Positions 31,731 through 44,477 of a DNA stretch of 64,000 bases are shown piece after piece (position 1 is the stretch's first letter; each line of letters opens with the position of its first letter). The stretch covers positions 445,468,053 to 445,532,052 of the forward strand of contig CM040118.1 in NCBI GenBank assembly GCA_022559845.1, written 5' to 3'. The notes beneath the pieces are model-generated. The model made no database searches. It worked only from the letters and a program-made list of their open reading frames with translations, and had not been told where the DNA came from. This DNA is from Amorphophallus konjac. Lineage: Eukaryota; Streptophyta; Magnoliopsida; Alismatales; Araceae. A program made the translations under genes and the position numbers.

Positions 31731-32717
31731 TATTCTCAACAAGTTGTGGTTCAACCCTTTCACCAAAAGAACATTCTCAATCAGGGTTTCAGAATTCTTA
31801 CCTATGTTGCCGATCCCAATGATTTTACCTTTGTCTTTACCTCTAAAAGCAACTAAACCTCCATCCTTGTCTTGCAGCATAGAGAAGACCTTCTTGTCCC
31901 CTGTCATATGCCTTGAACAACCGTTGTCTAGATACCCTTTGCTCCCCCTGGCTTCAAGGCATATCTACAAGAAACAACATCCTCATCCAATTGATTTTGG
32001 TACCCAAACCAATTTGGGTCCGTGAGTGTTAGTCCAGTTCTGTGCATTTCTTTTCTTGATCCAAGCAGCATGATTTCTTTATGAATTTAGTTTGAACTAA
32101 CAATTAACAACAACATGACCAAATCTACCACAGTGAAGCAATTAACATTTGAGAATCTCCTTTGGAATTGGTGTGGTTTAGGTTGGGCATGTTTTGGCTT
32201 GGAGTGTGAACAAGATGCATAGTTGTTTTCTTTCTTATGAATGAAGGAAGTTGTGATCTTGTGCTCAAATGATTTTTTGTTCTGGGGAATGTACCCCAAC
32301 CCTTCTTTCTGGAAGTTAACATTAACTCCCAACAAGTTATCTAAGTTTTGTTTGCCTTTGACAAACCTAGATAAGGTGGACTGCAATTCAGCCACCTCTT
32401 AATTCAAACTCACATTCTTCTTTTCAAGTTTTGAATTTGTAGATTTCAGAACTTCTTCTTCATTTTTTCAATTTTTCGAAGCTCTTTTCCATTTCAGACA
32501 TTTTACACATCAACTCTTCTCAGTTTTTCTCAGTGTCTAAAATTATTTGTAACAATCTTTCTTTTTCTTCTATTAATTCGAACCATTAATGTTCCAGTTT
32601 CTCAAACTTAACATAATTACCCTCATGTGTTAAATCTTCTATTTTATTTTTGAGAGTTTTATTTTCAGATCTGATTTTCTTGTATTTCGTATACAACTTT
32701 TCATATTCTGATTCCCA
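31731..32717 (-). pseudogene. SIRE gag C-terminus and protease remnant, heavily mutated
   Basis: From 32717 down the sequence encodes a Glu/Lys-rich coiled coil with at least three stops. A second zinc knuckle near 32140 is split by a one-base deletion. The protease relic near 31925 keeps Leu-Asp-Asn-Gly-Cys-Ser-Arg-His-Met-Thr-Gly-Asp. The active-site Asp-Ser-Gly of the family is Asp-Asn-Gly here, one G-to-A change. From 31907 to 31725 the frame is open with the Gly-Lys-Ile-Ile-Gly-Ile-Gly-Asn-Ile-Gly block that follows protease in SIRE elements. Confidence 0.75.
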
Positions 32718-33815
32718 TTATTCATTTGAAATAAAATCAGGATCAGAATTTACCTCAGTTGAATCATCTTCGTGTGCCATAAGGCACAAGCTTTCCACGA
32801 GCTCTTGCAGCTCCTCTTCGGACTGTTCGTCCTCTTCATCGCTCCATGTGACAACCATGGCTTTTGGCTTTCTAAATTTTTCTTTCTTGAACTTTCTTTT
32901 TAGATATGGGCACTCTTCTCTCATGTGCCCAGACTTCTTACATTCATAGCAAATAACATTGTTAGGCTTGCTCGGCTCACCTTTGGTTTGAAAGGGCTTC
33001 CTTTGCCCCTTTCTGAAATTTCCTTGGAAATTCTTATTTCTTCTCAAAAATTTCTTCACTTGGTGGGTCAGCATAGCCAAGTCTTCTTCTTCATTACTCC
33101 TTTCGCTGGACACCTCTTCTTGGGAGTCGTCATAAGACTGTTTCGCTTTCAAGCCCACGGTTTTCTTCTTTTTGGATTCCTCCTCCGTAGTTCTTTTGAT
33201 GTTTATCTCATATGTCATGAGTGACCCTATGAACTCGTCCAAGGAGAGTGTGGACAGATTCTTCGAATCCTCAATGACTGTGGCTTTTGTATGCCAGGTG
33301 GGTGAAAGAGATCTTAACACCTTCCTCACGAGCTCGGAGTTGGTGTATTCCTTTCCAAGACTCTTGAGACCATTAGTGATCTCAATCAGTCTTGTGAACA
33401 TCTCAGAAATGGTTTCTTCGGGTTTCATTTTGAATAGCTCGTAATCTCTGATGAGTAGATTGGCTTTGGTCTCCTTGACCTCGGAGGTTCCTTCATAGAT
33501 AAGCTGCAGCTTGTCCCACATCTCCTTTGCTGAACTGCACATGGATACACGAGAAAATTCATTAGAATGAATAGCACATTGCATAATGTTCATAGCATTA
33601 AAATTCACTATGGATTTTTTAATATCCTAATGAGTCCATTCGTCGTCATCCTTGGAAAGCTCATGTGGGCCCTTGTCCGCCACCCTCCAGATCTGGTACT
33701 CCTAGGCTCTCAGAAAAACATGCATTCTATTTTTCCAATAGGAATAATTTGAACCATCGAAGTATGGAGGACGGTGGATAGAGTGACCCTCAGGCATCAT
33801 CCCCTTGTTGGCCAT
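32718..33815 (-). pseudogene. gag: SIRE Gag with capsid and zinc knuckle
   Basis: An ATG at 33815 opens a start with Pro-Tyr-Phe-Asp-Gly-Ser-Asn-Tyr, typical of Copia Gag. TAG codons near 33700 and 33630 interrupt the N-terminus, both plausible CAG-to-TAG changes. From 33608 the frame is open for 296 codons. It includes the capsid core (Ala-Lys-Glu-Met-Trp-Asp-Lys-Leu near 33510), Leu-Ser-Leu-Asp-Glu-Phe-Ile-Gly (near 33240), a CCHC knuckle Cys-Tyr-Glu-Cys...Gly-His...Cys (about 32950-32910) and an acidic tail. It is a fuller version of the Gag seen in the pol-less SIRE-like element. Confidence 0.88.
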
Positions 33816-33865
33816 TGATCTGGATCTGACTCTAGATCGTTAGATCTGAAAAATGTAGAGCCTTA

Positions 33866-33877
33866 GCTCTGATACCA
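33866..33877 (-). promoter_or_regulatory. Primer binding site of the SIRE element
   Basis: GCTCTGATACCA on the + strand, an exact initiator-Met tRNA type site, lies two bases from the LTR end. Confidence 0.93.
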
Positions 33878-33879
33878 AT

Positions 33880-35482
<1,603 letters not shown>

Positions 35483-36777
35483 TAACATAACATTAAAGCA
35501 TGTATAGCCTCAAAGAAAAACATATTTAGTCATCAAGGCAAAGCATTCATGCAAGCATCAATCATTATTTGTTGTGTTTGTTTGAACCATGAGGATGACA
35601 GACTTGGCTAATCATTTTATTCTTGAAACATGAAAGTGATGTGCAGAATAGTTAAGCAAAGCTAGCAGGAACAACCTTAGAAAGATTGGCTCTTGAATGA
35701 TCAAAGTGATGCCCAAAGCGACAGGAATAATTAGATAAAGTTGACATGAATTACTTTAGAAAGATGGAGAGATGATAATCGAAAGTTCCTAGAGCGGACA
35801 AATCATGAAGATAGTGATGTGAAGAACATAGGGAAGAATCAAAAGATTGATATAAGTGGAAGGAGAGGACTCATCCCGTGCTCTTGGTCCTTCTTGAAAA
35901 AATGTCCCTGTAAAACACCATCAATTAATGGAATACAATGCATTCTTTTTAGATTTTAAAATATACACATTTTTATGGGTTTTGGAAGTATTCAATTTTT
36001 TATGGATTTTAAAAATATTCAATTTTTTTTGGGTTGTGGAAAATATTCATTTTTTTAGATTTTCAGATATATTTGAATTTTTGTTTAGATTTTGAAAATA
36101 TTCAACTTTTTTTTAGATTTTTGTTGGGAAATATTCAATTTTGTTTAAAATTTTGGTTTAGACTTTGCTAATGCAGCATCAAAGGATGTTCAAACCACTG
36201 GCTAGGGGTCCTTGTTCCTTCCCCTTTCGCTAAGAATTGTCCAAAGTAGGGCGTGCATTGAAGGTTGCGCCCTATAGTCGACTACCTTTGGTTAACGGTG
36301 CCCCTACTAAGGTCATACCTGAGAAACACTCGGTCTTAGAGGGAGAAGATAAGAGAAATTAGAGATAAGTCTCACATGAGTTAAGAAGATTATCGAGTTT
36401 GACTTCCATCCATAGCACAACCCCTAGAGATTCGGTCTGTTGCGCCGGGGTTTTTTGTCATATCATCGAACCTTAATTCTTTTTTAGGCACGCATACGAC
36501 TGAGCTCATGATATTCCGCGGGCCCTCTTGTCATGCCATAAATTTTAGAATTTTCTTTTCTATTCATTTTTTGTCATTTTGATCATCATTTTGTTTCTTG
36601 TTGTGTCCTTTGGACTTTGAAAGATATTGAAATTGAAACTTTGAAATTCAAGAATAATGTCTTAATAGACTGCCCCTATTTGAGACTTCCTCTTGTCGGG
36701 GTGTACGTAAGTTGGTTGTTTTGCCCAGAACATCTCTACCCTCTATTTCGCCTGAGTAAGGAAGAGAAAAGAACTCA
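35483..36777. other. Intergenic or decayed repeat DNA, no gene seen
   Basis: There is no coding frame with a recognisable motif. Segment 35940-36150 is T-rich with four or five copies of an AAATATTCAATTTTT-type word about 35-40 bp apart. Segment 36170-36560 is of mixed composition with no repeat partner in the window. Confidence 0.6.
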
Positions 36778-39159
36778 TGCTATTGGAACCCTGGTTTTGA
36801 TGATGTCACACTATGAATCATGTTGAGGCAAAACTGCATAAATAATGATTGCTTGAGTTATCATTTTAGTTCATAAGTATGAATGCCATATAGGTTGATG
36901 CATCTTAGTCACTCATGTTATACAGGTCATTTATCTTCTAAGTGTCAGAAACATAAGGTCGATGCATATGTAGACAGTCAGTCATGCAGGTCGATGCAGC
37001 TATGTATTACATTGAACATAAGGTCGATGCACGTTCATGCTTGCAGCTTGTCAGATCGATGCACATACACACCTTATGTCTGTTAGGTCGGTGCATGTTG
37101 TCTTCATCAATTTATTAGGTCGATGTATCATAGGTCCTTGTGTTCAGCAAGGTTGATGCACATACATGCATTCATTCTATCAGGCCGACGCACATGGAAG
37201 CGTTATGTCCATCAGGTTGATGCACATACAGCAACACGCTCTATCAGGTCTATGCACATGTTGAGTCTAGATCATATCAGGTCGACGCACATGTAGAGTC
37301 TAGGTCATAATAGGTCGATGCATATATGTCATTCACTGGACATATGTCAAAGCATCCATGTTTGCTTAAGTCATTAGGTCAATGCTTAAGCACTAGCTGA
37401 TCTAACCATCACCTTATCAGGTCGATGCAGCTACCCTTGTTTTAGCTCGACAGGTCAATCTATGTTTCACACAGGTCTGTGCATCCCCATAAGTGCTTGT
37501 CCTCATCCACTCTCTCTGCACATTAGGTCTACCTATGATTTACACAAGTCGATGCATTTGTATTTGAACAACTGCATTAAGCCTGTTGTGCACACTCACA
37601 GGTCGATGCACTAAGTTTATGCATCAAGGCATCTGCATCATATCATACTTTTTAATATGGACTGTCTAATTCTTATGAAAATGATGATAAGGTTGATAAT
37701 TGATTTTCATATTCTTTCTGGCGGGGACTTCAATATGAAAAGCAGTAGACTACTCTTGCAACGTGATCTAACACTTGAAGAGCAGAAAGCGTCAGAGACA
37801 TAAGTGGTCACGTGGTTCGAAAGTTGAGATAATTGGCATGTGATCCGAGGCTATCTATTCACCGGAACAATTGGCCACGAGGATTCACTTCTTCCTCAGA
37901 TCTGACACGTAGACATCATCGGGTATCTCCTTTCTGAAAAGCCATTGGCGGGAATGTTCCCTCCACACGTCGAACTGGAATCTTGTGGGGACCACAAGAT
38001 TCAGCTCGCTGATATAAAAGGTAGATCTCTCGTTCAAAGAAAGACATAGAAGATAGCGAAGAATATAGTGACAGAGATTGAGTAGAGAAAGACTTCAAGC
38101 TGAGAAGAATGTAGAGAAGAGAGAGAGTGATTGGAGCTTGAGAGCAGTGAGTATCTAGAGAAGAGGAGATCGAGAGAGGGTACCAGCAGAGAAGAGAGGA
38201 GAAGTTGAGATTGCAGAGGTCTTCGCAGAAGGGTGAGAGAGAGCCATAGAAAATAGAGTATCGGTGAAAGGAGAAAAATTCTGAGAGGAGACAGTTGCAA
38301 AAGTTACGATTACTAGATCATATCTAGAATCGTCTGCTCTTCTAAGCTACATTATTTTTGAAGTGTCATCCGAGTGATTCATTCATTCTTATGTTTTCTT
38401 TTGAATTTATCTTCAAGCTATTAGACAACGGAGCAAGCTGTGTTGCTCAGCGGCGAAGATTGGTTCCTCGGACAGCAAGCTGTGAAGCTCAGCGGGTGTA
38501 GCAAGTTGTGAGGCTCAGCAGTCTGGGATTTAGTCCCCAAAGCTGTGGATCAGCGGTTTGTAGGGAGTCATCCCCAAAGCTATGGATCAGCGGGTTTAAG
38601 CTGTGTATCAGCGGGGATCCTCACTCTAGTTTGAGTGAGGGGTGGATGTAGGTCTCAAGGTTGAGACCGAACCACCTTAAAATTGATGTCTACCTTTTGT
38701 GAATGCTTATCTTGTTTCTGCTCCGTTTAGATGTATGCCTAGGAGCATTTTTCAGCAACCATTTGGTACTCTTTGTATTTTCATTCATATGATTTGAGTT
38801 TGTCTTCAACCAAGGAGTATATAGAAAGGCATGGCTGGAAAGATAGGTTAGGCCTATCCAGAATGCCACTTGCGTAAGGAGATTCTAGATTGAACCTTCG
38901 CCTTGTACAAGAATTGGTTGTTGGTTATTCCTTGTGTTCGTGTGATGCTGAGTTTATGCGAGGAATCTATTTTCACACCAAGTGCTTGATTTTGTTGTTA
39001 AGTAAGAAGTTCTTTCAATAAGAGAGCACTGCGATCTCATTAGATCACATTAAGTTTAATTAAAAGTTTAATTTCACAAAAGTTTTTAACGGGGATCCAT
39101 TCACCCCCCCCCTCTGGATCTCAGCCGTGCGCATATCTGCTAGCACCATTACCCCAACA
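36778..39159 (+). repeat. SIRE-like LTR, + orientation, with GTCGATGCA array
   Basis: The right end, a C-rich run (39103-39115) followed by ...CCCCAACA, parallels the reverse complement of the pol-less SIRE-like LTR. The CAAGCTGTG...GCTCAGCGG repeats (38425-38620) correspond inversely to its CAGCTTG repeats. The start TGCTATTGG...GATGATGTCA...CACTATGA resembles that LTR's start. TATA GATATAAAAG is at 38011-38020. No target duplication is visible and no internal element DNA flanks it, so it is a solo LTR of a diverged subfamily or a fragment. Confidence 0.72.
36956..37615 (+). repeat. Array of AGGTCGATGCAC-type motifs in U3
   Basis: About 19 copies of (C/T)AGGTCGATGCA(C/T), many differing by one base, are spaced near 30-33 bp in the left half of the LTR and separated by unrelated sequence. 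The spacing is the most regular from 37180 to 37320. Confidence 0.9.
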
Positions 39160-41515
39160 CATGCCCTCGAGCATGGCCCAAGTAGCAATAATGTTTTACC
39201 ACGGGAGACGGCTAAGGATGCTGTGAAGTGTGTGCGGTGCCCAACTTAGGGTTGCCCTTAACAAGCGGAGAGAGAATGCCAAACTCCCAGCGCGGGGTTC
39301 TTATGACCAAAAGATGCAGCAAAAGTAAGCCTAAAGACTCTTTTTAACTTTAAATTAAACAAAGACCTAGGATAAAGGTCTAGACTACCACTCTTAATCA
39401 AGTTAATAAGCACTTCATGTTAAAAACCATGCGTGAAGACGAATGAGAATAATGACATCATAAAAATGCATACTTATGCACATACGTTACCTTGCGACCT
39501 TGGTTGTAGAAGCAACTGCCGGTGGCGATGTTTATAAACATGGGATTTGTAGTCCTCGTTTGGCAGATAAGAATATAAGAGGCAAGGATTGGAAGTGGCT
39601 TAACAAGAGGGAGTGATGTCTAGATCAGACGCAAACGAATAAGGAGAAAAGGAAAAGAGGTGAGGGCTAGAACTCCCTCACTAAGGTGCAGAGACCTTGA
39701 TCACATGAATGGTCTATAGAAGGAAAAGGAGAATCAAGAGGGGGAGTGAGGACTAAAGCCTCAAAAGTAGTGGGAGAAAGGGCAGATGCCCAAAGCATTT
39801 GAGGTGGAAGAAGTCGGGTCAGACCCGGGATCAGGAGGAATCAAGAGAAGAAATTGGTAAATCGAAAGTAGTGGAGCATCCAGAGGATCCAGAGGCAAAG
39901 GGGGAGAATCATGATGGGAGTAAGAATCTGGAGGTTCCGAAGGAAGAAGATGCCCAGGGACGCGATGCCCTGGGAAAAGGTGTGGCAAAATGTAATTTAA
40001 AAGGAGGAAGAAAACAAAGGATGCGATATCCTGGAGGAGTAGAAGGATGAATCAGAAGAAAGGAAGGCGGTCCGGAGGCTCCGGAGGAATAGAGTGAGAA
40101 GGGGCGCGATGCCCTCGGAAGAGAGAAGAATCTGGAGGTTCCGGAGGAAGAAAAAAAGAAGGGAGGGCGCGATGCCCTGGGAGGAGAGAATGAGAATCCG
40201 AGGTTCCGGAGGGAGAAAATAGGAAGGGGCATGATGCCCGAAAAGGATGGAAGAATGCCATAAGGGGTCCAGAGGTTCCGGAGGAAGGGAGTAAAAGGGG
40301 ACGCGATGCCCTGGGAGGATTGAAAGAGAATCTGGAGGTTCTGGAGGAGGAGAGTAGAAAGGGTCACAATGCCTTGGTAAGTCCGGAGGTTCCAGAGGGG
40401 GAAGATACCATGTGACGCGATGCCCAAGGAAAAGGCATGGAGAATCCATAAATTTCGGGGAGGAAGGTAAATCAGCAGGGAAGGATCCGGAGGCTCCGGG
40501 AGAAGGGGAGGGTACGGGTTCAGAAACCCGAGAAAGAAGGAATGCAAATGAATGCAATGCAATGAATGCGAGGGATGCATGGAATGCGAGGGATTCAAGG
40601 AGGGGACCCTCCTTCTCACCCCATGAGTGGCCCATAAGGAGAAATTGGTAAGAAATGTGGGTGGAATGGAATAGAAGGTGAGTGGGTTGGTGTAAGGCCC
40701 TTCATTAAAGGAATGCCCGCCCCTCCATTGCAAGTAACGTGCCCGGCCAATCGATTCAATTAGTGGAATCAAGGCCCAAGTGCTCTCATTTGATGAAGTA
40801 TAGAAAATTGTGCAGCCACAAAATGAGTTTAGCTTCTTGAAAAGCGGCTCCCTTAGAAAGAGAGGAATATTAAGATGAAGGAGTCGGAATTGTGACTTTG
40901 GAAGCTTTATAATGGTCAAGGCTCGTGGAATATTTACGTGGAAAATATTGGGTAAAATGGGCATTTGCCCCTTGCATGGAAGCGAAGAAGGAATAGGCTT
41001 GATATTGGATGCTTCAAACAAGGGATGCCCTGCCCGGCCCTTGAGCATTGACTTCATCACTTCCTTAGCAAAAGAATATGTCATTAGAATGTGCGAGGAG
41101 AACCCCTTCTTTTGACTAGGAATTTACACAATTATGGAACAAGAGGTAATGATAGCATAGAAAGTATTTTGGCCAATAAGCAATGTTATCTTGATAATCT
41201 TGGCCTTGACTGTCAATGGCATCAACTCATGAGAATTTTGCTTGGTGAGCGTTATCGGAGACTCGGCCTTCTTAAAGACGCCCGACACAAGAATGCGGAT
41301 TGGCATCCGGCAAATAAAATCTTGGCTTTTGAACAGCATAGCTGTAATGAAATTCTTCTTGTCCGGCTCTTGACCATCGTCCTTGGCTCATGCACTTGTA
41401 ATCATACACCCACTCCGAGAGGTGGTGGAGGAAGGTGAGATGGAGGCGGTGGGCTCAATGGATGGAGGCATTGTAATGAAAGACGTTGGAGAAGGGGTAA
41501 GCGTAAGTGGAGGTT
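39160..41515. other. Unclassified region with a minisatellite, no assigned gene
   Basis: The DNA between the SIRE-like LTR and the Tat LTR matches nothing else in the window. It contains a minisatellite (39785-40520). A minus-strand frame of 391 codons (41084-39909) crosses the minisatellite and 440 bp of unique DNA. It has no recognisable domain and its second half is a translation of the repeat. Two short + frames at 40912-41115 and 41091-41438 are equally unsupported. Confidence 0.5.
39785..40520 (+). repeat. Degenerate minisatellite, unit about 65-70 bp
   Basis: About nine or ten units contain GGAGGTTCCGGAGG followed by GCGATGCCCTGGGA. Units vary by indels of A/G-rich spacer. The motif TCCGGA is itself palindromic. 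Confidence 0.85.
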
Positions 41516-41968
41516 TGTTGACACACAAAATATGATTGGGCAGTAAGCATTTGCCCGAAGGAGTCAACCAGAAGTCAAAGATAGATCCACTCAGACCGCT
41601 GAAGCCTCAGGCCACCTTACAGAAAGTGCCAGGGACTCAACATTCCGTCATCTCGGGTTTACACACCCACCATAGCTCGCTTAAGGCCTATTGATGGTCA
41701 GAGCCTACGAGATCGGCATCAAAATGATCATGATAGATATACCTCTTACCCCATCCGTCCAGGACAAGAATGTAGTAGGCGGCTCCCGCCTGATGAAGAA
41801 GCCTCCCCAAGATGAAGAAATGTCCCTGACCCCTCGGAATAGGGAACCGAAGGCAATGTCAGCAAAAAACTCAAGTCACCTGACCAGAGCACCCGGGACT
41901 CCGAAGTGCTCCGTGAGCGACCGATGGATGACTCCGAAGGAGCAAGGACCCCCGGAGAGGTGGCTCAT
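41516..41968 (+). repeat. 5' LTR of the Tat element, left part
   Basis: It starts TGTTGACACAC after a purine-rich AAGTGGAGGTT and is interrupted at 41968 by element B, with CTCAT duplicated. It is the left flank that continues at 49597. The start is a best guess because the second LTR is not available. Confidence 0.5.
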
Positions 41969-44369
41969 TGATGGGGACATCACCTCCTATGCCCACATTC
42001 ACGGCTTGTCTCCCCGCCCCGGTTGCATCCGGCATGGTCTAGTTATTTATTTTGAGTCCTATGTAATTTTTTTCAAGTCATATCATTGTATTTTCCCTTT
42101 TATTTGAGTCTAGTACCTAGGTTAATGAGTCATCTACCTAAGTTAAGTGTCATAGGGTTGATTAGTTTGTTATTGGGCTCAATTCATTGGGCTAGGCCCA
42201 AGGGTGCCCCCTACCCCTTGGTTATTTGTCATTGTTGCATGAGTCAGGGACTTTTTGTAAAATGTGGGTTGCCTATATATAGGACCCCATTCCCCCCCAT
42301 TTCAAATCAATGAATGAATGAATGAATGAAAAATTGCCATTTGAGAGTTCAAATTTTCTTAGTGGAGTGAATCCATTATTTGGGTGAGAAGCCCTAGGGA
42401 GTGAATCCCACCTACCCCCCCCTCTCCTCTCTCTCTCTCTCCCTCCAAGAGGGGTTCGCCCCCTACTCTCTCTCCTCCCCTCCCAACCACTCCTATCTCC
42501 CACCTACCCCATTATGGCCTCTCCCCTTCCCCACAACCCTCTTTACTCCACCCCCCCTAGTTCCAAGGGAGAACCCCCCAATCCCCACTCCACCCTCCAA
42601 CCACCAACCACCCCATCCCTTTCCCAAAGACTTTTCCCTCTCCCCCATGTAACCCTTCACCTCCCTAGGCCATTTGAATTCAAAATTTTCCTTCCCTCCC
42701 CAACCTTAGGTTGCCCCCATCCCTCTCCATTAGGGCTGGTCGCCCCTTTCCTTCCCTCCACTCCCCACCACCCATTACACGCTCCACCCTCTTTCTCACC
42801 TTCCACCTTGGCTGAACCAGTGGAACCCTACGCCCTCCCCTCTCCCTCCACCTCCACACTACCCCTAACCACCCTCCACACCTCCCCCACATTCCCCACC
42901 TATCACTCATCCTCTCCCTTTCACCATTTATCCACATCTCCATCTTAACTCAAGGTCAATTGGAAGCTTCTTCGATGAACCTGGTTGCAGCTAGTGACCT
43001 ACAGAGGACCACTTTTCTTGCAGCGACGACCCCGACCACATCCCAGCGAATCTGAAAACCCAAGAGGTACCCACGGAAGCGTCTGCTAGTCTTCTTCGCA
43101 ACGGCGGTGGTTTCATCGTCGTCCGAGCACCGTGCTGCCCGGGAGAGCAGTTCTCCCTCGACTGCGCAAAGCATCTCTGGCAGGAAACCAGAACCTGAGT
43201 GGAAGCTCGACTGCGGTGATCCTACTGGGAATCTGAATGAGAGTTCTTCTGAAAAAATCTTCTACTCCGAGTTTTCTTTCATCCCCAAGAAGCAGAACTC
43301 AGTTTGGAGACCGGATCTGAAAGTTATCAATTCTCTTCCCCGGGTACGCGGTTCTGCCTCCACTCAGTCTGCACCGACCCCCCCTCAGTGTTCAGAGTCT
43401 ACCGGTCTATTCCGACAACATTTGGCATCTCCGACAGGATCGTTTCGAAGAGAACTCACAGGCGATTCCAACGACTTTAGTGGTGCCTCATTCTGAGCTC
43501 GGGACCGCTGGTGGCAACCTCTTCTTCCTGCTGTGGTGATCCAGAAGCAGTCAGAACTGAAGGTCTGCCTCCCTGTTCGAGACTCTGCCCCGGCCAACAG
43601 TGACTTCCCAAAACTCTAGAAAAATTTGGACTACTTCCCGGCCTCCTACGAAGATTTTCCAGGTGGTCTCGTCCCCAACAAAATTCGGGAACAGTCACAG
43701 CAGCCACTTCTTCGACCGTCTATCAGCACTCGCAGAGAGCAGGCAGAACTGATCTCGGTCTCCATTCGGCGTTCTTTTCCCCGTTTCTCCCCTCCCCGCT
43801 TGGCCGGCTGAAGGCCCCTCCCTGTGTGGAGGTAGTTTTGGATGTAATAACAAGTTGTCCCCACCCCAAGATCCTCCTCCTACAAGAGGTGTAGTTTTGT
43901 AATTGTTTAAATAGGTCAAGCTGCCCCGACGCGGCGTGTGGGGATCCCCACGCCTCCCCGTTCGCCCACGTCTCCGAGCGGGACCGGTTTCTTCAAACCG
44001 GTCGAGTAAGTGCTCCAAACTTTGCTCTACTTAGTATTTGTTCAGTCAATATTAGTTCATAACTCCGCTGGCCGTGAATGAGAGCCCGATCCTTAAGCTC
44101 CCTTGCTATAAGAGATCGCTGTGGGAAAAGTGTGGAACCCGTGCCCTCGGCACGATGTCGGCTCCCTTGAATTGGGCTACCATTACCCTTGGGAGTCAAC
44201 CTTGGCCTTGCTGGCCCTCTACCAGCAAGGGCCCAACCCTCTCAACCTCACATTGGCATTGCCAAGTTACCCCGGGACTTGGGTGAGCATCGGGTGAGCG
44301 GTCGCCATTATCGGTCCGTTTGAATGCTAAATTGTGCTTGTTTGGTAAGTCCTAGGTGGTTTCACATCA
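41969..44369 (+). repeat. 5' LTR of element B (2401 bp)
   Basis: It has TG...CA ends. TATA CTATATATAGG is at 42273-42283. GAATGAATGAATGAATGAA lies near 42311, and a C-rich stretch occupies 42410-42950. Long Pro-rich frames in 42401-42948 come from this C-rich R/U5 sequence and recur in the other LTR, so I do not call them genes. Confidence 0.95.
42273..42283 (+). promoter_or_regulatory. TATA box of element B
   Basis: CTATATATAGG lies about 305 bp into the LTR, followed by a leader starting ACCCCATTC. The same site is near 47498-47508 in the 3' LTR. Confidence 0.75.
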
Positions 44370-44371
44370 AT

Positions 44372-44383
44372 TGGTATCAGAGC
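44372..44383 (+). promoter_or_regulatory. Primer binding site of element B
   Basis: TGGTATCAGAGC, exact, lies two bases after the LTR end CACATCA. Confidence 0.94.
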
Positions 44384-44477
44384 AAGTCATTGACTTGTCT
44401 CTACAAGTCAAGTCCTAGGATACGCTTGCATTGGAGTCATCATCAGTTCGACCCTTGCATTTATCCCCCCGATCATC

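Noticed and set aside
36956..37615. CRISPR-like spaced repeats
   Set aside because: The repeat is a short degenerate 12-mer, spacers are not unique-length, there are no cas genes, and it lies in a plant LTR.
42401..42948. Pro/Ser-rich frames in element B's LTRs (also 47930-48419)
   Set aside because: They result from C-rich R/U5 DNA; the frame and ends differ between the two LTR copies.
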